A DNA stretch of 64,000 nt from Arenibacter antarcticus. GTDB lineage: Bacteria; Bacteroidota; Bacteroidia; Flavobacteriales; Flavobacteriaceae. Positions within the stretch are counted from its first letter, which is position 1, and every line of letters starts with the position of its first letter. A program made the translations under genes and the position numbers. The stretch is from positions 2,528,001 through 2,592,000 of the forward strand of contig NZ_CP166679.1 in the NCBI RefSeq assembly GCF_041320605.1. Reading direction: 5' to 3'. The notes under the pieces were generated by a model, which was not told the origin of the DNA, searched no databases, and was given only the letters and a program-made list of their open reading frames with translations. Positions 33,552-43,109 of this stretch are shown piece after piece.

Positions 33552-34631
33552 TTATTTAAGTTTTGTTGGGTCCAACTTTATATATTTCACCGTTTTTCGA
33601 TTCCAGGTATATACAATATGGACCATTCCGTCCTCTGCCAGTAGCATGGTAGGGTAGGAGTACTCTTCGCCTTCTTTATCCGTGGTTTCGCGTAGGGGTT
33701 CCAAATCTAGCACTCTATCCCATTTTTTTCCATCAGAGGATAGTGCCAGACTTAAAGGTACCCGGTCTCCCCAGTTTTTTCCTGTGGGGTTGTAGATCAA
33801 TAATTGTCGCCCATCCTTTAGACTTACGCCATCGATACCCGAGTTTGGATTGGGTAGTTGTGTGGCGGTCATTTTATCCCAGGTCTTACCGAAGTCGTTG
33901 GACCAGTTTTGTGAGACTACATTATTTTCGGTACGGCTCAATAATTGTAGTTTCCCATCGCCATAATTTAATACTACTGGCTGTATGGCACCAAATTCTT
34001 TTCCGTCGTTCAGGGATTCGGTCCGGGACCAAGTTTTACCCGAATCTGAGCTATGTTCTAAATGTATCTGCCATCCGTCCTTATCGCTTTCTGTACTGGA
34101 TGGGGATATTATTTCTCCATTAGCCAATTGTATAGGCTGATTTTTTATAGGTCCCAAGACTCCGTCAGGAAGTTTTATAGGGGCAGACCAAGTTTTCCCA
34201 TCGTCATTGGAGGTCATATAAAGACCCCACCAATCCTTAGGATCGGGCCCTACCTTGTAAAATAACATTAGGGGTTGGTCTTTTGGCTTGAACAGCACCG
34301 GATTCCAGCTAGGAAATCGGGAACCATCTGCTTGTACCCCATTGGCCACCTCTACGGGAGCGGACCAAGATCCGTCGGTTTTGCGCGATACCCATATCCC
34401 TACATCGTCATTTTTTTCCTTGGTACCCCCAAACCAGGAAGCCACCACAATACCATTGCTGACCTCTACGGTAGAGGCGTGACATTCCGGAGTCAGTGCC
34501 TTATCTAATTCGTAAATAAATTCCTGTTCTACAATGGCAGGATGGTTTAAGGGAATAATATCGGGTAATTTTTCTATTTTTCCTTTACAAGATATGAGTA
34601 TCAAAGAACATAAAAAGAATAGTAATTTCAT
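33552..34631 (-). CDS. BNR-repeat propeller lipoprotein (sialidase-like fold)
   Basis: 359-aa lipoprotein (MKLLFFLCSLILISC, Cys15); start 34631 chosen over ATG 34691 for the clean signal. It has at least three Asp-box blades (NDDGKTWS, SDSGKTWS, NDFGKTWD) plus weaker SSDGKKWD and KTDGSWS, as in six-bladed sialidase-like propellers. The N-terminal FRIP arginine motif of real sialidases is missing; instead there is CHASTVEVSNGIVVASWFGG. The last blade ends SYPTMLLAEDGMVHIVYTWN, shared with the second propeller in this locus. It is likely an exo-acting glycosidase or lyase on an acidic sugar, but the name sialidase is unsafe. Confidence 0.82.
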   Translation of the reverse strand: MKLLFFLCSLILISCKGKIEKLPDIIPLNHPAIVEQEFIYELDKALTPECHASTVEVSNGIVVASWFGGTKEKNDDVGIWVSRKTDGSWSAPVEVANGVQADGSRFPSWNPVLFKPKDQPLMLFYKVGPDPKDWWGLYMTSNDDGKTWSAPIKLPDGVLGPIKNQPIQLANGEIISPSSTESDKDGWQIHLEHSSDSGKTWSRTESLNDGKEFGAIQPVVLNYGDGKLQLLSRTENNVVSQNWSNDFGKTWDKMTATQLPNPNSGIDGVSLKDGRQLLIYNPTGKNWGDRVPLSLALSSDGKKWDRVLDLEPLRETTDKEGEEYSYPTMLLAEDGMVHIVYTWNRKTVKYIKLDPTKLK

Positions 34632-34695
34632 CCGATTGGTTTTTTTAAATTGATGTATGATTATTTTGTGAAAAATGGATTTTTTCTTCATTTTC

Positions 34696-36015
34696 TTAAT
34701 TGTTAGGTGGGTAAATATTGCTCTTAAAATCAGTGAAGGGTTTAGGAGCAGGTTTGTAGCCTAATAGATCCTTTATTTTAGTAGTTTGATTATTGATTAA
34801 AGGTTTGGCCCAAAACCCAATACTGAAAATAAAGCCCAAGGTCAGGTATAAAAAAATCATTCCACCCCTTAGTCCAATGGCGTCTCCAATAGAACCTACT
34901 ATTAAAGGGACTACGGCACCGCCTACTATTCCTGAACACAGAATGCCAGATAACGCCCCGTGATTGTCCCTAACAGAATTCAATGCTAATGAAATAATGA
35001 TGGACCACATTACAGAAGCAAAAAAACCTATCATAGGAAATGCAATAAGTGCCACCTGGGCAGATCCAAATAAGGCGGCCGTGAGACTCAGGATTGCGGC
35101 TCCAGAGAAGAGTTTTAATACTAGTTTGCTATCCATTATTTTTAGCAAAATAAGACCAAGGATACAACCTACGGTCAACAATCCCCAAAATAGGGAAATA
35201 GTGGTGGCACCTTCTATTCTGGGATCAAAACCGTGATATTGGGATAAAAATTGGGACATCCAGTTGGCTACGCCTTGTTCAGTACCCACATAGGCGAACA
35301 CGGCCATAAAATAGAAGATGACTTTTTTATTTTTTAAAAGCACTTTATTTGTAGCCCAATTTCCCGCTTTTTCCTCCTCATTTCTTTCCACTTTGGGAAG
35401 TTTTACGGGAGCGATTAAGACCAGCATCAACAAACAAATAATGGCAAAGATCCAATATAAAGATACCCAAGGGAGTTCTGCCGGAACCAAATTATGAAAA
35501 AGAGTGATCATAAAATTGCTGTTTTCTGTTCCAGAGTAGTCTTCTAGATTTAGAACTAGATAAGAAAAAAGGAATGGACTCACAAAAGAGGCTAGTCCAA
35601 ACGCCAATTGTCCCAACACAGAGTTAAAGGCGAAATGTTCCTCCCCTCCTGCAACCCGTAATAAAGGGTTAATAGCTACTTGTAACATTGCCATTCCTGA
35701 ACCTATTAAAAACAAGGATAGTAAAGCAATGGGAAAAGTGGGGACGAGCGAGAACAAAATTGCGCCACAAAATGCGATAAAAAATGCTCCCAAAATTGTT
35801 GTTTTTTCCCCGTATTTCTCTACTGCAATTCCGGATGGGATCGAGAAAACACCATAGGCGATAAAGAAGGCAAAAGGCAATAATGCAGCCATGGTAAGGC
35901 TCATTTTAAAATCCGTAATAATATCGGGGATCAAAGGCCCTAAAATATTGGTCAAAAAGGAAATGACAAAAAAGATGAAAAGGATTAGAATTACAATTAG
36001 ATGTCTTTTTTTCAT
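34696..36015 (-). CDS. FucP-type MFS sugar transporter
   Basis: 439-aa inner-membrane permease with about 12 hydrophobic segments. The sequence resembles the FHS family (L-fucose permease and relatives): FLTNILGPLIPDI early, IPSGIAVEKYGEK in the first loop, QVAINPLLRVAGGEE and FNSVLGQLAFGLASFVSPF. It would import the monosaccharide released by the locus in exchange with protons. It lies 24 bases after the BASS symporter gene and 64 before the BNR lipoprotein. Confidence 0.87.
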   Translation of the reverse strand: MKKRHLIVILILFIFFVISFLTNILGPLIPDIITDFKMSLTMAALLPFAFFIAYGVFSIPSGIAVEKYGEKTTILGAFFIAFCGAILFSLVPTFPIALLSLFLIGSGMAMLQVAINPLLRVAGGEEHFAFNSVLGQLAFGLASFVSPFLFSYLVLNLEDYSGTENSNFMITLFHNLVPAELPWVSLYWIFAIICLLMLVLIAPVKLPKVERNEEEKAGNWATNKVLLKNKKVIFYFMAVFAYVGTEQGVANWMSQFLSQYHGFDPRIEGATTISLFWGLLTVGCILGLILLKIMDSKLVLKLFSGAAILSLTAALFGSAQVALIAFPMIGFFASVMWSIIISLALNSVRDNHGALSGILCSGIVGGAVVPLIVGSIGDAIGLRGGMIFLYLTLGFIFSIGFWAKPLINNQTTKIKDLLGYKPAPKPFTDFKSNIYPPNN

Positions 36016-36039
36016 ATCGAGGAGGGAGGTAATGTTGAC

Positions 36040-36924
36040 TTATAATTTTTCTTCTATGCTTAGTTCGTCTTTTACACCAAGTGGTTTTCTTATAAATATG
36101 ATACCTGTGGCGGTAACGAACATAAGGAGACCGTAGATTGCTGGAACAATGGAATATTCCGCATTGTTAAGTGCAATAGTGGCTAAAGTTATGGCCAAGG
36201 TCCCGTTTTGAATTCCGGTTTCTATGGAAATACTAATGGCTTGTGGTCTGGATAGTTTAAACAATACAGCCAGTAGAAAACCAACGGTCATAGTGCTTAT
36301 ATTTAACAAAATAGCTGGAAGCCCCGCTTCTTGCAAGTAACTCATAAAAACATCTTTAATGCTAAAAGTAACTCCAATAATGACCAAGATAAAAATTACG
36401 GCAGAGGCTATTTTCACGGGCTTGTCCATTTTTTTTGCAAAGTGGGGAAACTTATCTTTCACCAACATTCCTATCCCTACGGGAACAATTACGATGACCA
36501 ATAATTGTTTAACCATGGTCATGGCATCTACGCTGACCGTTAAGCTTTGATCTGCAAATTCTACCAGCGCAAATTGCACTATGATCGGAATAGTAATAAT
36601 GGTGAGCAGGCTGGCCACCGCTGTAAGGGAAACAGACAATGCCAAATCTCCCTTAGCCAAATAGGTCAACATATTGGAAGTTGGTCCACCAGGACATGCG
36701 GCCAATAACATTACGCCAATGGCCGTGGTAGGAGACAGGTTTAAATATAGGGTGATAAGATATCCGATGAGCGGAAGTAGAATAATTTGGCAGGAAAGGC
36801 CCACAATCATGGCTTTCGGGTAGATCAAAACTCTCTTAAAATCTGAAAGGGTTAGGGAAAGTCCCATCCCGAACATGATTATAATTAATGAAATTGCGAG
36901 AATAATTCCAGTAGTAGTATTCAT
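36040..36924 (-). CDS. BASS-family (bile acid:sodium symporter-like) transporter
   Basis: 294-aa membrane protein with about nine to ten hydrophobic segments, showing the family landmarks FGMGLSLTLSDFKRVL near 19-34, LLAACPGGPTSNMLTYLAKGD near 93-113 and ISIETGIQNGTLAITLA near 230-246. The BASS family moves organic anions with sodium. It is first in its block and preceded by a 203-base gap that probably carries a promoter. Presence beside a sugar permease suggests the locus releases an organic acid as well as a sugar. Confidence 0.87.
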   Translation of the reverse strand: MNTTTGIILAISLIIIMFGMGLSLTLSDFKRVLIYPKAMIVGLSCQIILLPLIGYLITLYLNLSPTTAIGVMLLAACPGGPTSNMLTYLAKGDLALSVSLTAVASLLTIITIPIIVQFALVEFADQSLTVSVDAMTMVKQLLVIVIVPVGIGMLVKDKFPHFAKKMDKPVKIASAVIFILVIIGVTFSIKDVFMSYLQEAGLPAILLNISTMTVGFLLAVLFKLSRPQAISISIETGIQNGTLAITLATIALNNAEYSIVPAIYGLLMFVTATGIIFIRKPLGVKDELSIEEKL

Positions 36925-37127
36925 ATATTAGTGTTGCTATCTTAAATTGTTGACACAAAATACGCATGGCCGCAAACCAACCACTACTGACAAATAAACT
37001 TTAAAGAACTGAGAATTACTTCGTATATATTGTGCTAATTACATCATATATTACCTAATATTAACGGATGTCTTCGGTTATGAGGCAATAGGCAAGAATA
37101 ATTTAATTTGTTTATTGTTGTCCGGTC

Positions 37128-38159
37128 CTATTCTTTCATGGCATTGAACCGCTCCATAATTTCTTTCCAATTGGTAAAAATGATATCCTCTTCTTTGAAA
37201 AAATCGATTAGATCAGGGTCTCCGAACATTTTGGCCTCCCATACTCTTTGCTGCCAAGAATTGGTTATTCCCTTTAAGTTCTCGGTCTCTACCGAGGGGT
37301 GAAAAATAATTTCGGTGAGTCCAGGTTTCAGTGCGAGAATAAGTTTTTTAAAGTTGGCTATCTTTTCGTCATAAGATTTGGCTTTAGGGGCACTCGTAAA
37401 AAAGTCTAATTTGGGAAGAGTGTAGCCAGCTATCATGTCAACAACCGAATCATCCAAAGGATATCCTTGTTCCTTAAATAGGGCCAATACTTTTGGGTTG
37501 GAAATGTCTATGATATTTGCTGGAATACCGTATTCCTGAGCTACCTTAATATATGCTTTCACATAACTAGGATCGCCATACAGGGTCCCCATATGCGTGT
37601 CTATATGATCTGGGGTATAGCCCCAAGCAATGGATTGTTCTATTTGGGCGCGGATCTCTTTTTCCACTTCTAAATCAGAGGCGTTTTGTACCACTTCTGG
37701 TACGCTTCGCCATAATTTGGATTCTGGGTCCACTAAACCGGGGACCTGGGTTTTGTCGGTGATAGGCCCCCAGCGGTACTCCTTCCATTCACTGGTGAGG
37801 GTAAGGTGCAACCCGATATCCATTTTCGGATTTTCTATGGCCCAGCTGATAAATTCTTCGGCACTGGCACAAGGGATCATTACCGCTGCGGACTGAATTT
37901 GGCCAGTTGTCAGTTGCGCTTTGGCCGCAATATTCGCTTCTGGGCACATGCCAATATCATCTGCATGTAGCATGATAATTTTTTTTCCTGCTGGCCAGCC
38001 CAATTTTTCGGCCCATGTATTGGGGGTTTCGGATAACTGTTCTAAGCTATCCAAGGTAGTTGTGGCTACTTGGTCCTTACTTTTCTTTTCTCCACATCCC
38101 ATTAGAAATACAGAAAGACTCAAGGCCAATATAGATTTAGTTAAGAGTAATTTTTTCAT
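37128..38159 (-). CDS. YdjC/ChbG-family deacetylase lipoprotein
   Basis: 343-aa lipoprotein (lipobox FLMGC, Cys22). The YdjC/ChbG fold is seen in LHADDIGM near 64-71, IGLHLTLTSEW near 115-125 and DHIDTHMG near 183-190, which supply the metal-binding Asp and His residues. The family deacetylates N-acetylated disaccharides such as chitobiose; exported members are less studied. It would remove acetyl groups in the periplasm before uptake. It is last in a four-gene block and 14 bases after the alpha/beta hydrolase. Confidence 0.82.
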   Translation of the reverse strand: MKKLLLTKSILALSLSVFLMGCGEKKSKDQVATTTLDSLEQLSETPNTWAEKLGWPAGKKIIMLHADDIGMCPEANIAAKAQLTTGQIQSAAVMIPCASAEEFISWAIENPKMDIGLHLTLTSEWKEYRWGPITDKTQVPGLVDPESKLWRSVPEVVQNASDLEVEKEIRAQIEQSIAWGYTPDHIDTHMGTLYGDPSYVKAYIKVAQEYGIPANIIDISNPKVLALFKEQGYPLDDSVVDMIAGYTLPKLDFFTSAPKAKSYDEKIANFKKLILALKPGLTEIIFHPSVETENLKGITNSWQQRVWEAKMFGDPDLIDFFKEEDIIFTNWKEIMERFNAMKE

Positions 38160-38173
38160 GATGTATTTTTTGA

Positions 38174-39094
38174 TTATAAATATTCGTTAAACCAATTGAG
38201 GCCATCGCCATAGATACTGTCTAAAGGAGCGTCCCTATGTTTGGCATTGTACCATATTATTTCTTTTGGTTGCCTCGCGCCTTTAAAAAGTAATTTGGAC
38301 ATCATTGGCGGAACTACCTCGTCATTTTTGGCGTTTAACATTAAAAAGGGACGTGGGGCTATCTGCTTTACAAAATTTAAAGGTTCAATAATACTGGTAA
38401 ATTCTTTTGCCTCCCGCGATAGACCGCCCTTTCCATAAAGTAGATTTAATTGTCCCCCTGCCAATGCTACAATTGGAACTTTTACTCTGTCTTCCAACCC
38501 GCAGAATATTGTGCCCGTTATTCCCCCAAGGCTAATACCATAATACCCTATTCTATAGGCATCTAGATTATTTTGGGTCTCTATAAAATCTACGGCACGT
38601 CTTAGGTCAAAAACAGTCTGGGCAATAATTTCCCTAGTCCAATATTTGTGTGGCCCAGTAAGATCGAAATCATAAAAATCCCCTTTTCTTTCCCCGTGGT
38701 CGTTCATATCTAACCGCAAGACAGCATATCCATTTTTAGTAAAAAGAGAATTGCCATAGGCTACATAATCTACCGCCTTATGGTCGCCAAGTCCGTGCAT
38801 TAAAATTATTACTGGATAGGGAGCCTTTCCAATTTTGGGTATACTCAATAGTCCGGTTACAATCTTGTTGTGTACACTGGTGTACTGTAGGTGGTACAGA
38901 TAAAAATCAGAAGTATCCTGCAAGGGTGCCAGCGTGTCATTTAAGGGGATTGCCTTGTCATATTCATAATAGTTGGTTACCGAAATACTATGGCTGGTAC
39001 TAAGAAAGGATATCAACAGATACATGCAGGTCAACAATAGTAAAGCAACTATTGCAACCGACCAACGACTGTTTTTTTTTCTAAAGAATTTCAT
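38174..39094 (-). CDS. Membrane-anchored alpha/beta hydrolase
   Basis: 306-aa protein with one N-terminal membrane segment (about 12-32). The hydrolase domain has LMHGLGDHKAVDY near 98-110, the nucleophile elbow GISLGG, acid in LNAKNDEVVPP and base His in NAKHRDAP. It resembles dienelactone hydrolase and acetyl xylan esterase-type enzymes. It probably cleaves an ester on the locus substrate. It overlaps the PqaA-like gene by 14 bases, so the two are translationally linked. Confidence 0.8.
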   Translation of the reverse strand: MKFFRKKNSRWSVAIVALLLLTCMYLLISFLSTSHSISVTNYYEYDKAIPLNDTLAPLQDTSDFYLYHLQYTSVHNKIVTGLLSIPKIGKAPYPVIILMHGLGDHKAVDYVAYGNSLFTKNGYAVLRLDMNDHGERKGDFYDFDLTGPHKYWTREIIAQTVFDLRRAVDFIETQNNLDAYRIGYYGISLGGITGTIFCGLEDRVKVPIVALAGGQLNLLYGKGGLSREAKEFTSIIEPLNFVKQIAPRPFLMLNAKNDEVVPPMMSKLLFKGARQPKEIIWYNAKHRDAPLDSIYGDGLNWFNEYL

Positions 39095-40463
39095 CGGTAT
39101 CCGTTACGTACATCCTAGTGCTCTTGGTGTATAGACCACCATTTGGGTCGCTGAATTCCAAATCGATATAAAATGCCTTAAATCCGTTTTTCGGAAATTG
39201 GATATGGTAGAAAATATCCTTTGGGTTTTTTATTTCAATTTTAATGGGGGTCCATTCTTCATCCCTAAAATCGCGATCTTCGGAATCTGCAGACCACAAA
39301 TACGCATTTTGTAGTTCCTTGGAGGTTGTGGTTACGGTTAAAGTGGCTGATTCCTTATCAGAGTTTATTTTATAGGATAATGGAGGTTGGGGTTTTTCAT
39401 TTAATAATTTTCCCCAAAACGCACTCAATGCTTTCAAGGCTTGTTCTCCCCCAGCAAGATCATGGCCTGCATTAGGAACATAATGAAGATAATTTTCGCC
39501 GGGGATATCATCTATATAGTTTTTAACGGCATCTACGGGCCAATACTCGTCATTGGTGCCAATAAATATCAATTTGGGCATAGTGAGTTTGTCCCTATAG
39601 GAGTAGGGGTCCACCATTTGAGTAATGGCATTACCCTCTGCAGAACGTACGGTTTGGGGAATTTCTAGCTTTATATAATCGTTGATCTGATCACTGTATT
39701 CGTTCCATGCGGTAATATGATAATCTAGGCTCACGGGCATATTAAGTACATCGATGACCATGGGGGCAATAGCGGTTACCCTTTTGTCATTGGCACCAGT
39801 CAACCACGTGGTCCAACCTCTTTTGGAGGCTCCCGATATGGTAAAACGGGTTATTTGTTGTTTTAATTCTTTACTGCTAAACTCCTGTACCGCATCCATG
39901 GCGCTAACAGCGCTCTTTACCATTGGGAAAAGCAAAGGCCAAGTAAGATCCTTGTCATTCTTGTAATTGTGTAGGGTATAGGATATTAGTTCGTCCTCTA
40001 CCAAACCATCATAAAGTGGTTGATTGGGAACTTGTTTTAGGATGGCTACAATTGCTTGGTTCTTTTCTGCAATATGGTTAAAACTTAGGGCTCTTTTATC
40101 CCCTAGATTTGACGACCAATTGGGAGAACCGTCTTTTATACTCCCACCGGAAATAAACAATAAGGCTCCATTGTGGGTCACCTCCTTAGGCACCATTATT
40201 GATAACTGATGAGTCCAGATAAATTCGCGCCACTTTTGGGAGGTCAGAAGAAGATCGTAAACTGTAGATTCGCCAATCTTATAGGTGTCTTTAATTTCCC
40301 ATTTAAAATGGGAGTCGTTATTGTGTAAATAACTTTTTAAAGCGGTTTCGGGTGTTATTGGATCTGAGATGTCCTTGTTGTCTGCCAATTTGGTTGGACC
40401 TTCCTTACAGGCAGAAACCAGTGTTAAGGACATCAATAGAAATAGGAATAGGTATTTTTTCAT
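39081..40463 (-). CDS. PhoPQ-activated pathogenicity-related (PqaA-type) lipoprotein
   Basis: 460-aa lipoprotein (lipobox LVSAC, Cys19) of the PF10142 family, named after Salmonella PqaA. The core is an alpha/beta hydrolase: ISGASKRGWTTWL holds the nucleophile Ser, IFIGTNDEYWPVDA the acid and PNAGHDLAGG the His. A C-terminal beta domain (about 345-450) follows. The biochemical role is unknown; the fold suggests an esterase or peptidase. It overlaps the next hydrolase gene and lies 11 bases after ceramidase paralogue 3. Confidence 0.85.
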   Translation of the reverse strand: MKKYLFLFLLMSLTLVSACKEGPTKLADNKDISDPITPETALKSYLHNNDSHFKWEIKDTYKIGESTVYDLLLTSQKWREFIWTHQLSIMVPKEVTHNGALLFISGGSIKDGSPNWSSNLGDKRALSFNHIAEKNQAIVAILKQVPNQPLYDGLVEDELISYTLHNYKNDKDLTWPLLFPMVKSAVSAMDAVQEFSSKELKQQITRFTISGASKRGWTTWLTGANDKRVTAIAPMVIDVLNMPVSLDYHITAWNEYSDQINDYIKLEIPQTVRSAEGNAITQMVDPYSYRDKLTMPKLIFIGTNDEYWPVDAVKNYIDDIPGENYLHYVPNAGHDLAGGEQALKALSAFWGKLLNEKPQPPLSYKINSDKESATLTVTTTSKELQNAYLWSADSEDRDFRDEEWTPIKIEIKNPKDIFYHIQFPKNGFKAFYIDLEFSDPNGGLYTKSTRMYVTDTDEIL

Positions 40464-40474
40464 TGCTTCTTATA

Positions 40475-41791
40475 TTAATGTGATAATGGTGTTATGGTTT
40501 TGTCTGGTTCTGGACTACGTTTAACGAGATTTAATAGTTCCGTGACCATGATTTCCCCAGTCCTTTCTCCTAAACTGGTCTTGGTAATATATTCGTACCG
40601 TTTAAAACTGTTGTAATCCTCCTTAGTTAAGATATAACCAAAGGCATCGTTGGTCAGCCCAAATAGAAATGGATGGTCAGTTGGCATTTTTCGCTTAAGA
40701 AAATAGCCAATATTGGGAAGGGCCTCCCCTGGAATAGTAAGTATCTGGGCGGTGCCTATATTTAAAAGGTTAATTGTGGTTGAGATCTTCCCATCTTCGG
40801 TAGTTCCCAGACTTAAAGGAGAGTTATTCAGAATAGATCGCATCATTTCTGACTCGATTGGGAAAGTTACTTGTTGACTCTGTATGAAAAGTTGTGGATT
40901 GCGCTGTGGTTTTGCATCGGATAACAGACGCAGGGCTTCGTCTGCCAACAAATTGCCTATTCTAATACATTCCTCCCAGTCGTTTGCCTCTTTGTTTTGG
41001 TCCAATCTGTTGTCTGCAGTGACCATTCCTCCCTGGGCCCCGTTCATAAATATAGCCATCCCTTGGGTTTTAGTGGCTATACGGTCATATAATGGACCTA
41101 CTAGATCTGGACTCAATATTCCTTGACCATTACCAATTACCTCTGGATGAATGGCATAGTTTACCAGAGTAACTATAGGCTTGTCCTTATTTTTTCCTCC
41201 GGTCCCAAGGGCCTGGATCACTCCACATCTTGGGTCGTACAGATTAGGAGCATAATAGTTGTAGGCAATTTTTCCTTTAGCTTCTCCAACTGCAATTTTC
41301 AGATAAGCGGGCTCTAAACCTTCTATAGCTTCGTTTATGGCATCTGCCATCTCAGTAACACACCAATCTAAATACGCGAGGTCTGCGGAAGATTTTCCAG
41401 TTTCATCTGGAAAGGCGTATGCATCAGGGGCACTATGGGTGTGGGTGGCGCCAATCATAATATTTTCTGGGGGAATGCCTTTAATTAAGGCCTTGGTTCT
41501 GTTGCCAAGTGCAGCGGGCCATCCAAGGTTATCTATATTGACAATTGCAATTCTCTCCCCAGCCTTTTCCAAGACCATGGCCCTTACGGTCAAATCACCT
41601 TTTTTGACACTTGCAGGTTTTGGAATCCCTACTCCCCCCGAAACAGCAATAAGAGGGTCTGGGGTAATATTACGCATAGCTGCTCCCACCTTTAGTTGCT
41701 GGGAATAGATAGTAAGAGATGCTAATAAGAAGAATGTAATGAGTAAAAAGCTCAAACTTGACTCAGATGCGCTGTAAGATTTTATATTCAT
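40475..41791 (-). CDS. Secreted neutral/alkaline ceramidase-fold protein, paralogue 3
   Basis: 438-aa protein with a signal peptide ending near residue 30 (LTIYSQQL), so secreted rather than anchored like the other two. His117 and His119 in GATHTHSAP and His215 in NYAIHPE match the ceramidase zinc site, and THTHSAPDAY is the closest of the three to the family motif. The nucleophile place again lacks Ser: GAQGGM (251-256). It is the first gene of the leftward block and is divergent from the PKD/SusC/SusD block; a 14-bp perfect palindrome lies about 35 bases upstream. Confidence 0.83.
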   Translation of the reverse strand: MNIKSYSASESSLSFLLITFFLLASLTIYSQQLKVGAAMRNITPDPLIAVSGGVGIPKPASVKKGDLTVRAMVLEKAGERIAIVNIDNLGWPAALGNRTKALIKGIPPENIMIGATHTHSAPDAYAFPDETGKSSADLAYLDWCVTEMADAINEAIEGLEPAYLKIAVGEAKGKIAYNYYAPNLYDPRCGVIQALGTGGKNKDKPIVTLVNYAIHPEVIGNGQGILSPDLVGPLYDRIATKTQGMAIFMNGAQGGMVTADNRLDQNKEANDWEECIRIGNLLADEALRLLSDAKPQRNPQLFIQSQQVTFPIESEMMRSILNNSPLSLGTTEDGKISTTINLLNIGTAQILTIPGEALPNIGYFLKRKMPTDHPFLFGLTNDAFGYILTKEDYNSFKRYEYITKTSLGERTGEIMVTELLNLVKRSPEPDKTITPLSH

Positions 41792-42096
41792 AAATCTTCA
41801 CATTTAAATGTTAAAAATGCTCTTATTATGCATGCATAAAACTTAATAAGAATATTGACTTATTTAACAAAAATATATTTAATTTATTAAATCGAGGGTT
41901 AATATTTAATGTGTATTTAATAATATAACTGAATAGTATTGAAGATTTTAAATATATTTTTGATGCAAGTGCATTTAATTAGCCTTAATATTAACATATC
42001 GTTAACTTATGGACATCAAGTTGCGAATAGGATTTTGGTGATTAATATTATTCGATCTTAGGCATTACAAAAAAAACTAACTTAAAACTACTATTT
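41792..42096. promoter_or_regulatory. Divergent promoter region of the locus
   Basis: A 305-base, very A+T-rich region between the leftward and rightward blocks. It holds two oppositely oriented TATTTTTG boxes fitting TAnnTTTG: minus strand 41875-41868 and plus strand 41955-41962. A perfect 14-bp palindrome TTATGCATGCATAA (41826-41839) lies inside a wider TCTTATT/AATAAGA repeat (41821-41851) between the leftward box and the start at 41791. No clear -33 box is seen, and such boxes arise by chance in A+T-rich DNA. Confidence 0.5.
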
Positions 42097-43047
42097 ATGA
42101 TTCAAAAAAATCTAATACTGTTGTATGGAATTTTATTTTCGATCATGCTATCATTGTCTTCTTGTAGCTCAGATGATAGCAGTGGTTTGGAAGATATTCC
42201 TCTTACCGTAGATGTTTTTCAGAGTACCGTTGGAAAGAAAGTAGCCTTCCAGGGGTTGACCAATAACGCGACCTCATGGCTGTGGGATTTTGGTGATGGG
42301 TCTACCAGTACGGAAAAGAACCCGGTTCATGTCTTCTCTGATGGAGGATATTATTCTGGGAAGTTGACCGCAACATCTTCAGATGGAAGTTCTGTGAGTA
42401 AGGAATTTAATTTGGCGGTGGATTTAACGCCTTATATATTACTTACAGGTGGCCCTACAGCTACCAGTGGTAAAACTTGGAGAATTTCAAGCGCCCATTC
42501 TGCTGGGGATTATTTCGCCAATTCAAATGCAGGTTTGACCCCTTTTAATGCAGCTCCAAACCCTCTTCCAGCGGGTATATTAGGAGGTGGGTTAGGACTG
42601 AGCGAAGTGTATCAGGATGAGTATACCTTTAATTTTAATGGGGATTATTCGATGGATTTAAAGGATGGGGCCGCATTAAGTGGTTTGGTCTATCAGTTTT
42701 TGACAACTGGCGGTGCGGGAATAAAAAACCCCAGTAGTAATCAAGATTTTGGTTTGTGTACTGGCTTATTTGCCCCAGAGCCCAATGCTACTTTTACTTA
42801 TAAGGAAAATGCTGATTTAACTGTATCATCTGTATATGGGCCTGGAGGGGCTTTGACTTATAACGGAGTAAGTACCTTGGAGTTTTCGGGGACCATGTTT
42901 TTTGGATTGTTAGATTACGAGCGAAAGGTGATTATTAAGGAAGTTAAGGATAATTCATTGAAAGCAATCATGTTTATATCTGCTTCTCCGGATTATGCGC
43001 CACTCAGTACCCATGCACTTGTACTTACTTTTGAGGCTGTGAAATAA
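42097..43047 (+). CDS. PKD-domain surface lipoprotein
   Basis: 316-aa lipoprotein (lipobox SLSSC, Cys23, followed by SSDDSS, an acidic export signal for the outer surface in this phylum). A PKD domain spans about 33-110 with SWLWDFGDGSTSTEKNPVHVF. The remainder (about 115-316) has no recognised domain and is beta-rich. It lies directly upstream of SusC and likely belongs to the outer-membrane uptake complex as a glycan-binding protein, similar in place to SusE/F-type proteins, though those normally follow SusD. Confidence 0.8.
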   Translation: MIQKNLILLYGILFSIMLSLSSCSSDDSSGLEDIPLTVDVFQSTVGKKVAFQGLTNNATSWLWDFGDGSTSTEKNPVHVFSDGGYYSGKLTATSSDGSSVSKEFNLAVDLTPYILLTGGPTATSGKTWRISSAHSAGDYFANSNAGLTPFNAAPNPLPAGILGGGLGLSEVYQDEYTFNFNGDYSMDLKDGAALSGLVYQFLTTGGAGIKNPSSNQDFGLCTGLFAPEPNATFTYKENADLTVSSVYGPGGALTYNGVSTLEFSGTMFFGLLDYERKVIIKEVKDNSLKAIMFISASPDYAPLSTHALVLTFEAVK

Positions 43048-43109
43048 TTCATCTAAACAATGGGAGATAGGGATATTCAGAATAAATTAACCAACCACAA
43101 TACAATTTT

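Noticed and set aside
33552-34631. Plain sialidase label for the BNR proteins
   Set aside because: Asp boxes alone are not specific and the FRIP motif is missing.
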